This document shows, in pieces, positions 28,229 through 37,324 of a stretch of 64,000 bases of DNA; within the stretch, counting starts at the first letter, position 1, and each line of letters begins with the position of its first letter. The stretch is from positions 1 to 64,000 of IMG/VR virus record IMGVR_UViG_3300025073_000608; one strand, 5' to 3'. The notes under the pieces were generated by a model. That model was not told the origin of the DNA, did not search any database, and saw only the letters and a list, made by a program, of their open reading frames with translations. Source of the DNA: a virus. The translations under genes and the position numbers were made by a program.

Positions 28229-29026
28229 ATGAATATTACGGTTACTGTTATTTCAGGACTGAATGTTGAGGCAAGTGTCGGTGGGAGCCCTCAATATTCT
28301 ACTTCTTTATCTACTCAGGAAGTTTCAGTTACCCAATCTAATTTAGAAGTCATTGTTTCTGATATCCCTTTCGTTCAAACGGGAGCTTCTACTGGTAGCT
28401 CTGTAGACACTGGTTGGATAGACTCAACCTATTATCCTCGTTCTAATCCAAGCGGTTTCGCTAGTGGTATCGACGCAAGTTCTTTATATCCAAGAACTAA
28501 CCCAAGCGGATACATTAATTCTGGATTTGTTACCGGATACACGTATTCTGGATATGTTTCAACAGGGCAAACCGGAAGCTTTGTTTCTATTTATAATACT
28601 GGTTCTTTTGTTACTACTGGACAAACAGGTTCTTTTGGGGGCGGGTCTACTCCAACAGGAAAATTATTAGATACAGGACAGGCCGCTTTAATTTATTATC
28701 CAATTTCTAATCCATCTGGTTTTATTACTAGTGCAGAATCATCTGGAGTTTTAAATATAAATGGTTTAATGGGAGCGGTTGATATTTTAAGTAATGATTT
28801 AAGTATCTCTACTGGAATTACCTCTTTAACTTTAGATTATTTTAAAAGTAACGCTACAATATTAAGAGACGGCGCTGATACGATTACGGGTGTAAATTAT
28901 GCTAATGGTCGAAGCGTAAGAATATATCGTAATATAGACGAGCAAATTACTGGCGTATCTTATGGTTATTATCAAAAAAGAATATTAAGGGATTCATCTA
29001 ATATTACTGGAATAGAATTTTTATAA
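28229..29026 (+). CDS. Short fibre protein sharing linkers with the giant fibre
   Basis: A 265-residue protein with the same linker vocabulary as the giant fibre: YPRSNPSGF, YPRTNPSGY, STGQTGSFV, TTGQTGSF, YYPISNPSGF. The last 80 residues contain three imperfect repeats (ILRDGADTITGVNYANG, RIYRNIDEQITGVSYG, ILRDSSNITGIEF) of roughly 25 residues. The N-terminal 50 residues form a separate beta-rich unit. It is probably a structural companion or accessory fibre, translated together with the genes on either side (gaps of 8 and 3 bases). Confidence 0.6.
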   Translation: MNITVTVISGLNVEASVGGSPQYSTSLSTQEVSVTQSNLEVIVSDIPFVQTGASTGSSVDTGWIDSTYYPRSNPSGFASGIDASSLYPRTNPSGYINSGFVTGYTYSGYVSTGQTGSFVSIYNTGSFVTTGQTGSFGGGSTPTGKLLDTGQAALIYYPISNPSGFITSAESSGVLNINGLMGAVDILSNDLSISTGITSLTLDYFKSNATILRDGADTITGVNYANGRSVRIYRNIDEQITGVSYGYYQKRILRDSSNITGIEFL

Positions 29027-29029
29027 TTT

Positions 29030-31723
29030 ATGGCAAGCGTAACCCTTTCAGATGGTCAAACATATTATCACGATAGTACTGCTTGTACTGGTCTTAATAA
29101 TGGGGAAACCTATACGATTAACGGAAACTCCACCTTAATAATAGACCAAGACTGGCAATGGTCATTATCTCACCCAAAATTTCCTGGACCAATAAACGTA
29201 AGCGATGGAAAATTTATTATAGACGGAACAAAAATTCGTAGTATTTTTTATACAGGACATAGCGGAGTTTTACCTTCCTCTGGTTCTGTATTAACAGGTT
29301 TATGGAGTAATGTTACTGGAGAAATCATATATACTGGTCATTATCAAAATTCTGGATTTTATTCAGGAGAATTAAAATGTAGAAGTTTAAGTGGACCGAT
29401 GATTACCAACGAACCCTTTGCTAATAATGATTTTTCTGGTTATTTAAGTGGAACAGATAGGGTAGGATGGATACTTTTGACTAAACATAGAGCAGATAAT
29501 TCGATTTCTCCTTCTTTATGGACAACTACATCTTTGGGCTCTTTAATCATATCTGGTGAGTGGTATGACTTGGGAACTGGCAACGGCCAAACAGGACAAA
29601 CATTTAGATATTTTATTGATAATTTTGTTCCTGCTGTTTGGGTAGAAACAGCTTCGGGTTCTGACGTTTATACTAGATATATTAATATCCATACTGCTAG
29701 AAATGTTTGGGATGTTATTCATTTAACAGGATTAAGTGAAAGATGGGGAAATTGGTGTTGGCAAGATACAGGAAGAGGTAATCCAGATAATCCTTCTTTG
29801 GGTTTTAGTTATAGCGGAAGTAGAGATATTATTTTTCCTTCTGTTTCGGGGGTGTTTATTCCTTCTGGGGCGAAAGTGAGAGTTCCGAATATTCATATTA
29901 GCGAATTCACAACGACTGGACGATATTCACCAACTGGATATTTCAGTTTTCTTCCCCTTGCGATGTCTACAAATAATAATATAGGAACTATGACCTCTAC
30001 TACTGCTGGAGGAGATGTCGTATTAAAAAGAATGTCTACAGTTAATTTTCTTTCATTAGTCCAAACAAACAACCTATATATAGAATCTATTGGTATAGAC
30101 GAAAGATTATCTATAGCCGATATCTCCGAGTCTTTAATTATAAAAGATTTGGCTTTGGGAAGTATAACCGGAGCTTGCCAAACGTATGCTATATCTATCT
30201 CTAATGTAAATTTATCATTTTTATTTTCTGGTTGGACTATCACAAATGCTTGTGAGAGTGTCGTTTCGAGTTCTTCTATATATCTAGGTTTTTTATCAAA
30301 TGGACAAATGGAAGATATAGATGTGTATGGGATAAGATTGGTTCCTGCTGGTGGTTATCATCATTTTCGACCAGAATATTGCGATAATGTTTCTTTTAAT
30401 AATATAAGATTATATGGTCATGATTTTTATATAACTACAACCAACTGTACCTTTTTAAATTTGACTTGTGCTACAGATATCACCGGCTCTGGCCATTTAA
30501 TATTACCATACAATAATGGTTATTGGCATAAACAAAGATATGCAATTAATATACTAAGTACTTCAGATTCGAATTTAATAGATGGGGTGACTATTCTTCC
30601 ACCATTTAGTCTTTATAAACCTATTATCTTTGGGGCCGCTAAGAATAATATTATTCAAAATGTGGGTTCTACTACTAACCCTGTCCCTTATACGTTGAAA
30701 GGTGATAGTGTTTTTATAAGTGGAACGTTGAGTTTGGCGTCTGCTGGAGTAAATGATAATCGTATTCAGAGACTATATTTAAGTGGAGGGGCTGGAACAT
30801 CATCTTCTTATTCGTATCTGTATTTGACCAATGACACTAATGGGGCGATTATCCAAAATGTTTATGAATTTGATACAGGGATAAATAGAACAAATACTGC
30901 GGGTAATCTAATGGGGACTTTACCAAAAAATTGTATTATTAGGGGTTGTTATTTTTCTGGGGCCACATTTCCTTTGCCGTCTACTAGTAATCCTTCTTAT
31001 AATTCTTCTTATTACGACTATTGGTTTAATGAACATTCTGGATTTATGAATGTTATGTTTTCTCCTGGAAGTAATATTACTGGTAATTTTAGAGGATTTT
31101 CTAACGGAATTATTTATTTTAACAATTCGGGTGATTATGCTGATTTTACTTGGTCCTATTATATTAAAGGATATACGGGATTTTATAGAACAGGAAATGT
31201 TTCCCCTATCAATCTTTCAACGCCGTCTGGAGTAGAAATTTTTTATGACATAGATAATAGTGGAACTGGTTTTTATGGAGAATGGAGAAATACCGGACAA
31301 ATAGAAAATGAAATACTAGACCCATATTTTGGATTTAAACCTAAATTCAGAATGATTTGTCGTGGACCAAATACACCCCAAACAAGATTTGTAATAACAG
31401 GACTAACTAATTGGGATTTAATAACTGGTAGTTTATATCCATTAAATTCTGTTAATACTTCTTTAGTTATTAATGGTCTTGAAACTGGGTCTGAAGTTAG
31501 AGTATATAAATCAAGTAATTTAAATTATATAGCTGGAATTGAATCGTCTGATACGTCTTTTACATATAATTACGTTTGGGAAGGGGAAGATATTTCGATA
31601 GATATAATAATAATGTCTTTAGGATATATTCCTATAAGATATAATAGCCAAACGTTAGGGGAAGATGGTTTATCCTTGTTTGTTCAACAAAAATTAGATA
31701 GAATTTATTTAAATCCTAATTAG
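29030..31723 (+). CDS. Probable beta-helix tail spike
   Basis: An 897-residue protein. From about residue 330 to 660 it consists of short strands spaced by 20-30 residues with Asn and Ser/Thr ladders (NNLYIESIGI, NLTCATDITG, SDSNLIDGVTI, KNNIIQNVGST, NGAIIQNVYEF, NCIIRGCYFSG). This is typical of a right-handed parallel beta-helix as in phage tailspikes and pectate lyase-like enzymes. The N-terminal part (SDGQTYYHDS) is a separate strand-rich head. No catalytic acid pair can be assigned by eye, so polysaccharide degradation is possible but unproven. It ends the receptor-binding cluster, and its stop overlaps that of the antisense gene. Confidence 0.6.
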   Translation: MASVTLSDGQTYYHDSTACTGLNNGETYTINGNSTLIIDQDWQWSLSHPKFPGPINVSDGKFIIDGTKIRSIFYTGHSGVLPSSGSVLTGLWSNVTGEIIYTGHYQNSGFYSGELKCRSLSGPMITNEPFANNDFSGYLSGTDRVGWILLTKHRADNSISPSLWTTTSLGSLIISGEWYDLGTGNGQTGQTFRYFIDNFVPAVWVETASGSDVYTRYINIHTARNVWDVIHLTGLSERWGNWCWQDTGRGNPDNPSLGFSYSGSRDIIFPSVSGVFIPSGAKVRVPNIHISEFTTTGRYSPTGYFSFLPLAMSTNNNIGTMTSTTAGGDVVLKRMSTVNFLSLVQTNNLYIESIGIDERLSIADISESLIIKDLALGSITGACQTYAISISNVNLSFLFSGWTITNACESVVSSSSIYLGFLSNGQMEDIDVYGIRLVPAGGYHHFRPEYCDNVSFNNIRLYGHDFYITTTNCTFLNLTCATDITGSGHLILPYNNGYWHKQRYAINILSTSDSNLIDGVTILPPFSLYKPIIFGAAKNNIIQNVGSTTNPVPYTLKGDSVFISGTLSLASAGVNDNRIQRLYLSGGAGTSSSYSYLYLTNDTNGAIIQNVYEFDTGINRTNTAGNLMGTLPKNCIIRGCYFSGATFPLPSTSNPSYNSSYYDYWFNEHSGFMNVMFSPGSNITGNFRGFSNGIIYFNNSGDYADFTWSYYIKGYTGFYRTGNVSPINLSTPSGVEIFYDIDNSGTGFYGEWRNTGQIENEILDPYFGFKPKFRMICRGPNTPQTRFVITGLTNWDLITGSLYPLNSVNTSLVINGLETGSEVRVYKSSNLNYIAGIESSDTSFTYNYVWEGEDISIDIIIMSLGYIPIRYNSQTLGEDGLSLFVQQKLDRIYLNPN

Positions 31724-32088
31724 TAAGCAATAATTATAGTTAAATCTCTAATATAAAAAATATTTGGAGAATTATTTTTATCTGTAGCAACGACCCAATT
31801 TGGAAGATGTTCTATTGATATTATTTCTTCTTTTAAAATCAACCATGAAAAAGGCTCCTCTTTAAAATTAAAATATTCTTTTACTTTATCTGTAAGTTCC
31901 GGATAAGATAAAACATGAAAAGCAGACCCCATTATTCTTCTTCGTATGTTATCTAATTCTCTAATAATTAAATTATATTGTTGTTCTGGGTCGCGATGAG
32001 GTTCAAATGAGGGTAAGATTCTAAATATTTGTTGTCCAGATGACAATGGAGATAATCCCACAAGTTCATTTTCTGTGTAAATATTCAT
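31720..32088 (-). CDS. Antisense hypothetical protein
   Basis: A 122-residue protein and the only minus-strand gene inside the 59 kb virion region. It has a helical N-terminal half (QQYNLIIRELDNIRRRIMG) and a strand-rich C-terminal half (SWLILKEEIISIEHL, NIFYIRDLTIII). No family recognised and no signal peptide. Its stop overlaps the spike stop by 4 bases, and its start lies in a 61-base divergent region that carries a GTGTAA-type motif on each strand. It should therefore be a late gene, perhaps an independently acquired accessory gene. Confidence 0.55.
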   Translation of the reverse strand: MNIYTENELVGLSPLSSGQQIFRILPSFEPHRDPEQQYNLIIRELDNIRRRIMGSAFHVLSYPELTDKVKEYFNFKEEPFSWLILKEEIISIEHLPNWVVATDKNNSPNIFYIRDLTIIIAY

Positions 32089-32111
32089 ATATTATTGATA
32101 CTACTATTATT

Positions 32112-32117
32112 TTACAC
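32112..32117 (-). promoter_or_regulatory. Candidate late promoter motif GTGTAA, minus strand
   Basis: Reading leftward, CATGTGTAAAATAATAG lies 29 bases before the ATG of the antisense gene. Presence of the motif in the correct orientation for a minus-strand gene supports a promoter role over chance in AT-rich DNA. Confidence 0.5.
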
Positions 32118-32125
32118 ATGAAGAG

Positions 32126-32131
32126 GTGTAA
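32126..32131 (+). promoter_or_regulatory. Candidate late promoter motif GTGTAA
   Basis: GAGGTGTAATCTCTAAAGG lies 24 bases before the ATG at 32150, with an AAAGGAAAAT ribosome site following. It is back to back with the minus-strand motif at 32112, 8 bases apart. GAG/CTC flanks also give the plus-strand motif weak dyad symmetry. Confidence 0.5.
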
Positions 32132-32149
32132 TCTCTAAAGGAAAATATT

Positions 32150-33499
32150 ATGGCTATTTTACAAGACCCAGATTTTCTCAACCAAGGAGTTGAGGTAACA
32201 ATTGATACTACAGGTAAACAGTTGATACTAAATACGTTAGGTAATCTCAGTAACGATGGGGTTACTCTTCAATGTTTGTATTCATGGTTAAAAGAAGAAT
32301 GGAAAAATGACAATACTTTAATTAAGTATGAATTTCCAATGGAGGCTATTACTAGCGAACAGTTCGAGTTAATTAACGGATGGAATTTTTCTGGAGCAGC
32401 GACAAAAAATCTTGTTAGAGAAGGCGGTTGGGCGTTAAGAAATACAACTGGCGTTGTCACAGAAGAATATATGAATATTACTACATTAGGTAGTTTTTAT
32501 TCAACGGGAGACACGGCTTATTATCAACAATCTTCTAGCGGACAAGCTATTGATACCGCTTTTTCTAATGTTGTAAATCAGCCAGTTCAAATTTATGGTT
32601 CTGGAGATTCAAGTTATCGTCGGGATTATTTTAAAATATTTCTTAGACAATCTGGGGAAACATATTCTAGTTATGATTTGCCAACAGAACAGAGTATTTC
32701 GGCATTAACGTATAGAAAATACGGTGTTCCTCTTGCTAACACTTCTGATATTAATATTACATATCCAGATTCCGTTATTGCTACTGGAGATAATTATACA
32801 GGTATTAGTGGTACATTTTATACTGGATATGTTTCTCGAACTATTGGTGCTTCTGGTTATAGATTTAATATTATTGTTGACGCTAAGGATAATGATTTAG
32901 ATTATGTATATGAGAAAAGTCAATATTTATTAAGACAAAATGTTAACATTAATTCTGGATGGAATATAGAAGCGAGTACGGGTTTATACACTGGAAAGTT
33001 AACAAGAAGGTTAATGTCATTTGTTGGGGATATTTTGACTTGTGCTTCGGGGGTATTTATCGACAATGTCCCATCTACTGATATTAATAATGTTTCTTTT
33101 ATGGATATCTCAGGTGTGGAAAGAACTTTTCCATATGTTTCCGCTGGGACTATTACCTTTGGAACAAATTTAATTAATGATTTATCTTCAAAATATTGGG
33201 TATTTTTTACGTCTGTTCCTTCTGGTGATTTTGGTTCTAGTGGGGCTGTAATAGTTAAAGATAATGATTCTGTAGATATTAGTGGATTAATTAATGGTCA
33301 ATCATCTGTAAGTTTTAGTTTTGATTATGATGGAAATGTTCAAGGAGGAAGAACCGCAGAAGCAAATGCTGCTGTTACAGCAATAGGTATTGGATTGTCG
33401 GGAGCCCAATATGTTTCTTCTACAGCCACCATTGTAAGAAGTTCTTCTAACGCTATTTCTTTGTCAGCGGCCAAAGAAAGAAATTATTTAAATACATAA
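32150..33499 (+). CDS. Virion structural protein with LYSWLKEEW motif
   Basis: A 449-residue protein. Near residue 42 it has LYSWLKEEW, matched by LYSDWKEW at residue 27 of the next protein, so the two may share an N-terminal domain. The remainder is beta-rich with recurring TG/SG turns. A long stretch (about 175-290) contains YRKYGVPLAN and DLDYVYEKSQYLLRQNVN. It starts with a good ribosome site. Position ahead of the connector genes suggests a head-neck or collar structural protein; no function is recognised. Confidence 0.5.
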   Translation: MAILQDPDFLNQGVEVTIDTTGKQLILNTLGNLSNDGVTLQCLYSWLKEEWKNDNTLIKYEFPMEAITSEQFELINGWNFSGAATKNLVREGGWALRNTTGVVTEEYMNITTLGSFYSTGDTAYYQQSSSGQAIDTAFSNVVNQPVQIYGSGDSSYRRDYFKIFLRQSGETYSSYDLPTEQSISALTYRKYGVPLANTSDINITYPDSVIATGDNYTGISGTFYTGYVSRTIGASGYRFNIIVDAKDNDLDYVYEKSQYLLRQNVNINSGWNIEASTGLYTGKLTRRLMSFVGDILTCASGVFIDNVPSTDINNVSFMDISGVERTFPYVSAGTITFGTNLINDLSSKYWVFFTSVPSGDFGSSGAVIVKDNDSVDISGLINGQSSVSFSFDYDGNVQGGRTAEANAAVTAIGIGLSGAQYVSSTATIVRSSSNAISLSAAKERNYLNT

Positions 33500-33511
33500 T
33501 TTTAAAAATTT

Positions 33512-33943
33512 ATGGCTTTTACTTTCGATGGTAATAATAAAAGGGTTTATTTACCAAGCGGGGTTAATACTTTGTCGGTGCAAGGTTTATATTCCGACTG
33601 GAAAGAATGGGTTTTGTCTGGAGATAATAGTAAATATTTGCCGACTTTTTCTACTGTGGGGGGTGACCCAATTTCTGATGTGGTTTCTGTGGGTCGCTAT
33701 TTTTTTATATTAAACGATTGGAAAATAAAACCATACGAATCTGGTCATGTTTTGGCTGTAGATGGTAATTTATTTGTAGACGGCGGTAGCGGGAATCCTT
33801 TTGTTCAGACTAGTGGAAATTTCAATGTTTTAATTAATCTTTCTACTTCTAATCAGGCAGTATTAGTTCAGGGTGGTGGAGAAACGGCAGCTCTTACCAG
33901 AATTGAACGAAAAGTAGATGATATAACAGCTTTAGTTCTATAA
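33512..33943 (+). CDS. Small virion protein with LYSDWKEW motif
   Basis: A 143-residue protein with the pattern LYSDWKEWVLSGDNSKYLPTF, GGDPISD, FFILNDWKIKPYESGHVLAVDGNLFVDGG and a C-terminal coiled segment (ALTRIERKVDDITALVL) that could trimerise. It shares the LYS-x-W-K-E-W core with the 32150 product and is probably a partner in the same structure. The strand-rich core plus C-terminal helix is typical of small phage collar or fibre-joining proteins, but no function is known to me. Confidence 0.5.
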   Translation: MAFTFDGNNKRVYLPSGVNTLSVQGLYSDWKEWVLSGDNSKYLPTFSTVGGDPISDVVSVGRYFFILNDWKIKPYESGHVLAVDGNLFVDGGSGNPFVQTSGNFNVLINLSTSNQAVLVQGGGETAALTRIERKVDDITALVL

Positions 33944-33945
33944 TG

Positions 33946-33951
33946 GTGTAA
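33946..33951 (+). promoter_or_regulatory. Candidate late promoter motif GTGTAA
   Basis: AATGGTGTAAATTAATAT begins 2 bases after the preceding stop codon and 14 bases before the ATG at 33960, filling the entire intergenic gap. Confidence 0.5.
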
Positions 33952-33959
33952 ATTAATAT

Positions 33960-34451
33960 ATGAAAATTGTTGATGTCGCAAACGAAATATACCTTGATGC
34001 TGGAAGTCCCACTTCAACTAGTATCCCAGCCATTGCTTCTTGGATTCGCGGTAAGGTTGGAGCCATTAATAATTTATTATATGAGTCTTTTTATGTAGAT
34101 GATGGGTCATTTGAAATACTAGGGGAAAGTGGTGAAGAAATATCTGTTGAAGCTGTTTCGATTATTAAACAAATGTATAGAATCTACGATTATGAGATTC
34201 AAATACGGACTAATATGAATGCCCTAGCGACTGATTCTATTTTAAGGGTTGAAGACCAGGGCTCTAGCGTGACGAAGGTTAACAGAAACGAAATAAGCAA
34301 AACTTTAGCAACTGTTAGAAGAGACGAAATAGCGGCGTTAGATTTATTAATTACCGCTTATAGAAGTCGAAGTTCTCCTCCATCGCAAGTGGCAGGAGAC
34401 GATACCGTTGTTGGAATTTATCCTTCTACAAGATATTATATTAGGGATTAG
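33960..34451 (+). CDS. Probable head-tail connector (adaptor) protein
   Basis: A 163-residue, largely helical protein (MKIVDVANEIYLDAGSP, SIPAIASWIRGKVGAINNLLYESF, SVEAVSIIKQMYRIYDYEIQI, KTLATVRRDEIAALDLLITAYRSR). Size and the all-helical pattern fit adaptor proteins that ring the portal. It begins the run of four small genes before the tail tube (gaps of 2, 2 and 6 bases), which is the standard place for adaptor, stopper and tail completion proteins. The assignment is positional. Confidence 0.5.
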   Translation: MKIVDVANEIYLDAGSPTSTSIPAIASWIRGKVGAINNLLYESFYVDDGSFEILGESGEEISVEAVSIIKQMYRIYDYEIQIRTNMNALATDSILRVEDQGSSVTKVNRNEISKTLATVRRDEIAALDLLITAYRSRSSPPSQVAGDDTVVGIYPSTRYYIRD

Positions 34452-34453
34452 TT

Positions 34454-34897
34454 ATGGCAAGTTTAATTTCTTCAACTGAAAGAGCCCTTTTAACGGGAAT
34501 TTTTAATGATATTTTTGATACATTTTGTCGAAATATTGTTATTGTTAAATCCCCAAGTAAAACTCCTGTTGCTAGTCTATCTTCTTCTAACTTATTTGGT
34601 TTTGGAGAAAGTCAGGTAGAAGAACAGTATACATATACGCCAGTATCAGGAATCTATCCTGCTGTTATTTATTATGATAAGTCGTCTAACGCCGAATTAA
34701 ATCCAGAAATCGTATCCCATATTTTTGCTGATAAAGTAAAGATTAAAGTAAGAGAAAACGCACGAGCTTATATTCAAGATGGGGAAACTCAACATATTAT
34801 TGTCGATGGGCGAACGTTTTTATTAGATAGCGATGAAAGAAAACAATCATTTTTAGATAGTGCCTATTATGTCTTTTCGTTGGTTAATACTCATTAA
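34454..34897 (+). CDS. Probable head-closure (stopper) protein
   Basis: A 147-residue protein with an N-terminal helix (STERALLTGIFNDIFDTFCRNI), a central loop, and strands (KVKIKVRENARAYIQDG, QHIIVDGRTFLLD). A small beta-barrel with a flexible loop is usual for stopper proteins that close the DNA channel. It is second in the connector gene run, between the adaptor candidate and the tail completion candidate. No direct sequence signature; positional call. Confidence 0.4.
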   Translation: MASLISSTERALLTGIFNDIFDTFCRNIVIVKSPSKTPVASLSSSNLFGFGESQVEEQYTYTPVSGIYPAVIYYDKSSNAELNPEIVSHIFADKVKIKVRENARAYIQDGETQHIIVDGRTFLLDSDERKQSFLDSAYYVFSLVNTH

Positions 34898-34899
34898 AT

Positions 34900-35508
34900 A
34901 TGAAAATTTCTATTTCTATAAACCAACAAAGTATTCAAGACAAGATTAAAAAAACTTTACTCTCTACAAAAGTCGAAAAGTTGGCCTATAATCGTGCTTA
35001 TGGTCAGTTTTATAGAGCCAAAAGTTCTTTATTAACCGAATTTGATTATCACCCAGTTACAGCGGAATTATTAATGGGACCAAAAGGTATTAATTTGACT
35101 AATTCTTTGGATGGATACGGAAATTTATTCTCTTTTATTGGTTTTAAACAGGGAGATAAACCAACAGATAATTTAAAACAATACCTATCTCAAAGCATTA
35201 GATTCGTTAAGACATCTTATATAAATGGAAATTACTATTTTCGAGTCTCTGTACCAACTTTAAAAGACGTTCATGATGTTACACCAATGCCATGGGAAGA
35301 TGGCTCTACAAGCTGGGTAGAGGCCGTAGAAGATGGTCTGGATAGCGCACCACAATATATGTTTAAGCAATGGCAAAAAAGTCGTTCTTCTATGGGGTTA
35401 CAATTACCTGGAGATATTGAGAATAATGAAGATTTACAACAATCTCCCGTTAAATATATGAGCGAATTATTAAATAACTTTAGAAATAGAATAAATAGCC
35501 AAAGATAA
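34900..35508 (+). CDS. Probable neck/tail completion protein
   Basis: A 202-residue alpha/beta protein, basic at both ends (KIKKTLLSTKVEKLAYNRAY, NNFRNRINSQR). A central segment, VTPMPWEDGSTSWVEAVEDG, is acidic and Trp-rich. It is third in the connector run. Proteins here in other siphoviruses include the HK97 gp10-type tail component; by eye I cannot confirm homology. Confidence 0.4.
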   Translation: MKISISINQQSIQDKIKKTLLSTKVEKLAYNRAYGQFYRAKSSLLTEFDYHPVTAELLMGPKGINLTNSLDGYGNLFSFIGFKQGDKPTDNLKQYLSQSIRFVKTSYINGNYYFRVSVPTLKDVHDVTPMPWEDGSTSWVEAVEDGLDSAPQYMFKQWQKSRSSMGLQLPGDIENNEDLQQSPVKYMSELLNNFRNRINSQR

Positions 35509-35514
35509 TGAGAT

Positions 35515-36348
35515 ATGATTGCCCAATTAGATAATAAAGTAATTAGTAGTTTTTTATTATTCGTAGACCACTCTTTACAGTCTACTGGGCAAGCTTTTTT
35601 TAATACTTCTGGGCTTTTTTATCAGGTTCCAAGTAATATAGCTAATACTTATTGTTATGCTTCTACTTATAAATCGTTATGTAATGATAAATCGGTAACG
35701 GGGGTAACTGTTTTGTCAGGTATTTATTTAAATAATGTGCCTATTTCAATTGGTCAAAGTGGATATCAAGGCATTAATCATTATCAAGGAATGCTTTATT
35801 TTACAGGGGCTTTACCTGCTGGAACAGTAGTCAGTGGAGACTTTGGGGTTAAAGAATTTTCAGTACAATTAACCGATAAACCCGAGTGGAAGTTGTTGTT
35901 TGATACAAAATATGTTTCTAATAATTCATCTCCATCTTCGGTAACGGGATTAGATATTGAGGTTAAAACGAGCCCGATTGTATTTATTAAACCTAAAATT
36001 CAGGATTCTAGACCCTTTGCCCTTGGTGGAATGGATAATAGTCAGATAAGACTAAGAGCTATTATTGTCGCCGATAACGAATATCAAAAAATTGCCGCAT
36101 CTTGTGTATTAAAAAATCTAAACTATAGATTTCTACCTATAGCATTATCGACACCATTTTCTCCGCTAGGAACATTAACTGGAACAAATTTCTATCATTA
36201 TAATAATTTAGCGTTTGATTCCATTTACCAACCAATGATTTTAAGTGTAAAAGTAATTGATATACCACAGGATGGTAATTTTAAAAATATCAACAGGAAT
36301 ATGGCTATGGTAGATTTTGATATCTCCGTACTCATAAGACATTGGTAA
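35515..36348 (+). CDS. Virion protein, possible tail terminator or tail component
   Basis: A 277-residue, beta-rich protein. It has two parts: residues 1-130 with TG/SG turns and a segment (SGIYLNNVPISIGQSG) typical of phage tail sandwich domains, and residues 130-277 with DTKYVSNN, IKPKIQDSRPFALGGMDNSQ and a terminal strand (VDFDISVLIRHW). It lies directly before the tail tube gene, where a tail terminator is expected, but it is larger than most terminators. The function is a positional guess. Confidence 0.4.
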   Translation: MIAQLDNKVISSFLLFVDHSLQSTGQAFFNTSGLFYQVPSNIANTYCYASTYKSLCNDKSVTGVTVLSGIYLNNVPISIGQSGYQGINHYQGMLYFTGALPAGTVVSGDFGVKEFSVQLTDKPEWKLLFDTKYVSNNSSPSSVTGLDIEVKTSPIVFIKPKIQDSRPFALGGMDNSQIRLRAIIVADNEYQKIAASCVLKNLNYRFLPIALSTPFSPLGTLTGTNFYHYNNLAFDSIYQPMILSVKVIDIPQDGNFKNINRNMAMVDFDISVLIRHW

Positions 36349-36377
36349 ATTGATATTTCACAAACATCCAAAAAAAC

Positions 36378-36387
36378 TGTATATTAT
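36378..36387 (+). promoter_or_regulatory. Possible variant late promoter
   Basis: TGTATATTAT lies 32 bases before the tail tube ATG. It matches the variant at 37351 (GTGTATATTA) in nine positions but lacks the first G, so it is weaker evidence than the GTGTAA sites. Confidence 0.3.
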
Positions 36388-36409
36388 CTTAGACTAAAAA
36401 GGAAAATTT

Positions 36410-37300
36410 ATGCCAGCCAGAATTTTATATGTTGGACAACAAGTAGCAATTTCACCCTACAACACTGGGGTTTCCATAACTCGTTATTTACCAGTTCAAT
36501 CTGCCAGTTGTGAAGTCACTCGACCAATTGAAGATATTCTTTCTTTCGGAAGATTAGGTTCATTGGGCCGTATCCAAAATAGCGTAAGTACTTGCCGAGC
36601 TGATATTAAAACCTATCTTCCTCTTTCCACGGGGGTAGGTCTTATTGATGACTCTTCTCGAACGAACATTCTTGACACGTTGTTAATTCAAACTCTTACG
36701 GGAGAAGCTTTGAATGGACAGGTTTCAACCATAGCCGTTACTCCTAATGGGTTCTATATGTCTGGTATTTTAACTAATATCGGTGTAGAAATTTCTAATG
36801 GGGCTTTCGCTACCGCTTCCCTTTCTTTTGCCGGTGTTGGTGAACCAACGTTTTCTTCCGCCCCAACTGGTGTTGGATTTACCCAACAAACAAACATGCC
36901 TGCTACATTTACTCCTGTCGTATCTAATTATGTATCTGGAGCAGTAAATACTGGATGTGCCAATAGTTTTAGATTTAGTCTTGACCTTCCAAATGAAACG
37001 ATTTCATGTCTTGGGGGTAAAACATCGGGAACTCAACAACAAGTAGCTTCAAGTTTTTCTATGGTTGCTAAACCTCCATTTAAAGCATCTATCAGTGTAG
37101 AGGGAACGTCTGTTGATACTCCTTCTGCTGCGTCTGGTGCCGCCGTATTTACTGTCGGGCGATTAAGTATTCAATTACCTCAAGGGGCAGTTGTTTCTAA
37201 ATCGTTTAATAACGCCGTTGGTAACGTTGGAGCAAGCTACTCTTATTCATTGGAAGACGTTTCTGCCAACTTTAGTGATTTTGGATTGGCTTATCCATAA
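36410..37300 (+). CDS. Probable major tail tube protein
   Basis: A 296-residue, strand-rich protein with a good ribosome site (AAAAAGGAAAATTT before ATG), more C-ending codons than its neighbours, and a strong terminator just downstream; all three mark a highly expressed virion protein. It lies between the connector run and the tail chaperone/tape measure genes, the standard tail tube position. VQSASCEVTRPIEDILSFGR and SYSYSLEDVSANFSDFG fit the strand and loop pattern of tube proteins. No sheath gene precedes it. Confidence 0.6.
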   Translation: MPARILYVGQQVAISPYNTGVSITRYLPVQSASCEVTRPIEDILSFGRLGSLGRIQNSVSTCRADIKTYLPLSTGVGLIDDSSRTNILDTLLIQTLTGEALNGQVSTIAVTPNGFYMSGILTNIGVEISNGAFATASLSFAGVGEPTFSSAPTGVGFTQQTNMPATFTPVVSNYVSGAVNTGCANSFRFSLDLPNETISCLGGKTSGTQQQVASSFSMVAKPPFKASISVEGTSVDTPSAASGAAVFTVGRLSIQLPQGAVVSKSFNNAVGNVGASYSYSLEDVSANFSDFGLAYP

Positions 37301-37324
37301 TTTTAGTCTTTCCGTTAAAGTTAC

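Noticed and set aside
28229-29026. Fragment of a broken giant fibre
   Set aside because: It has its own N-terminal domain, start and C-terminal repeat, so it looks like an intact short protein that shares linker motifs.
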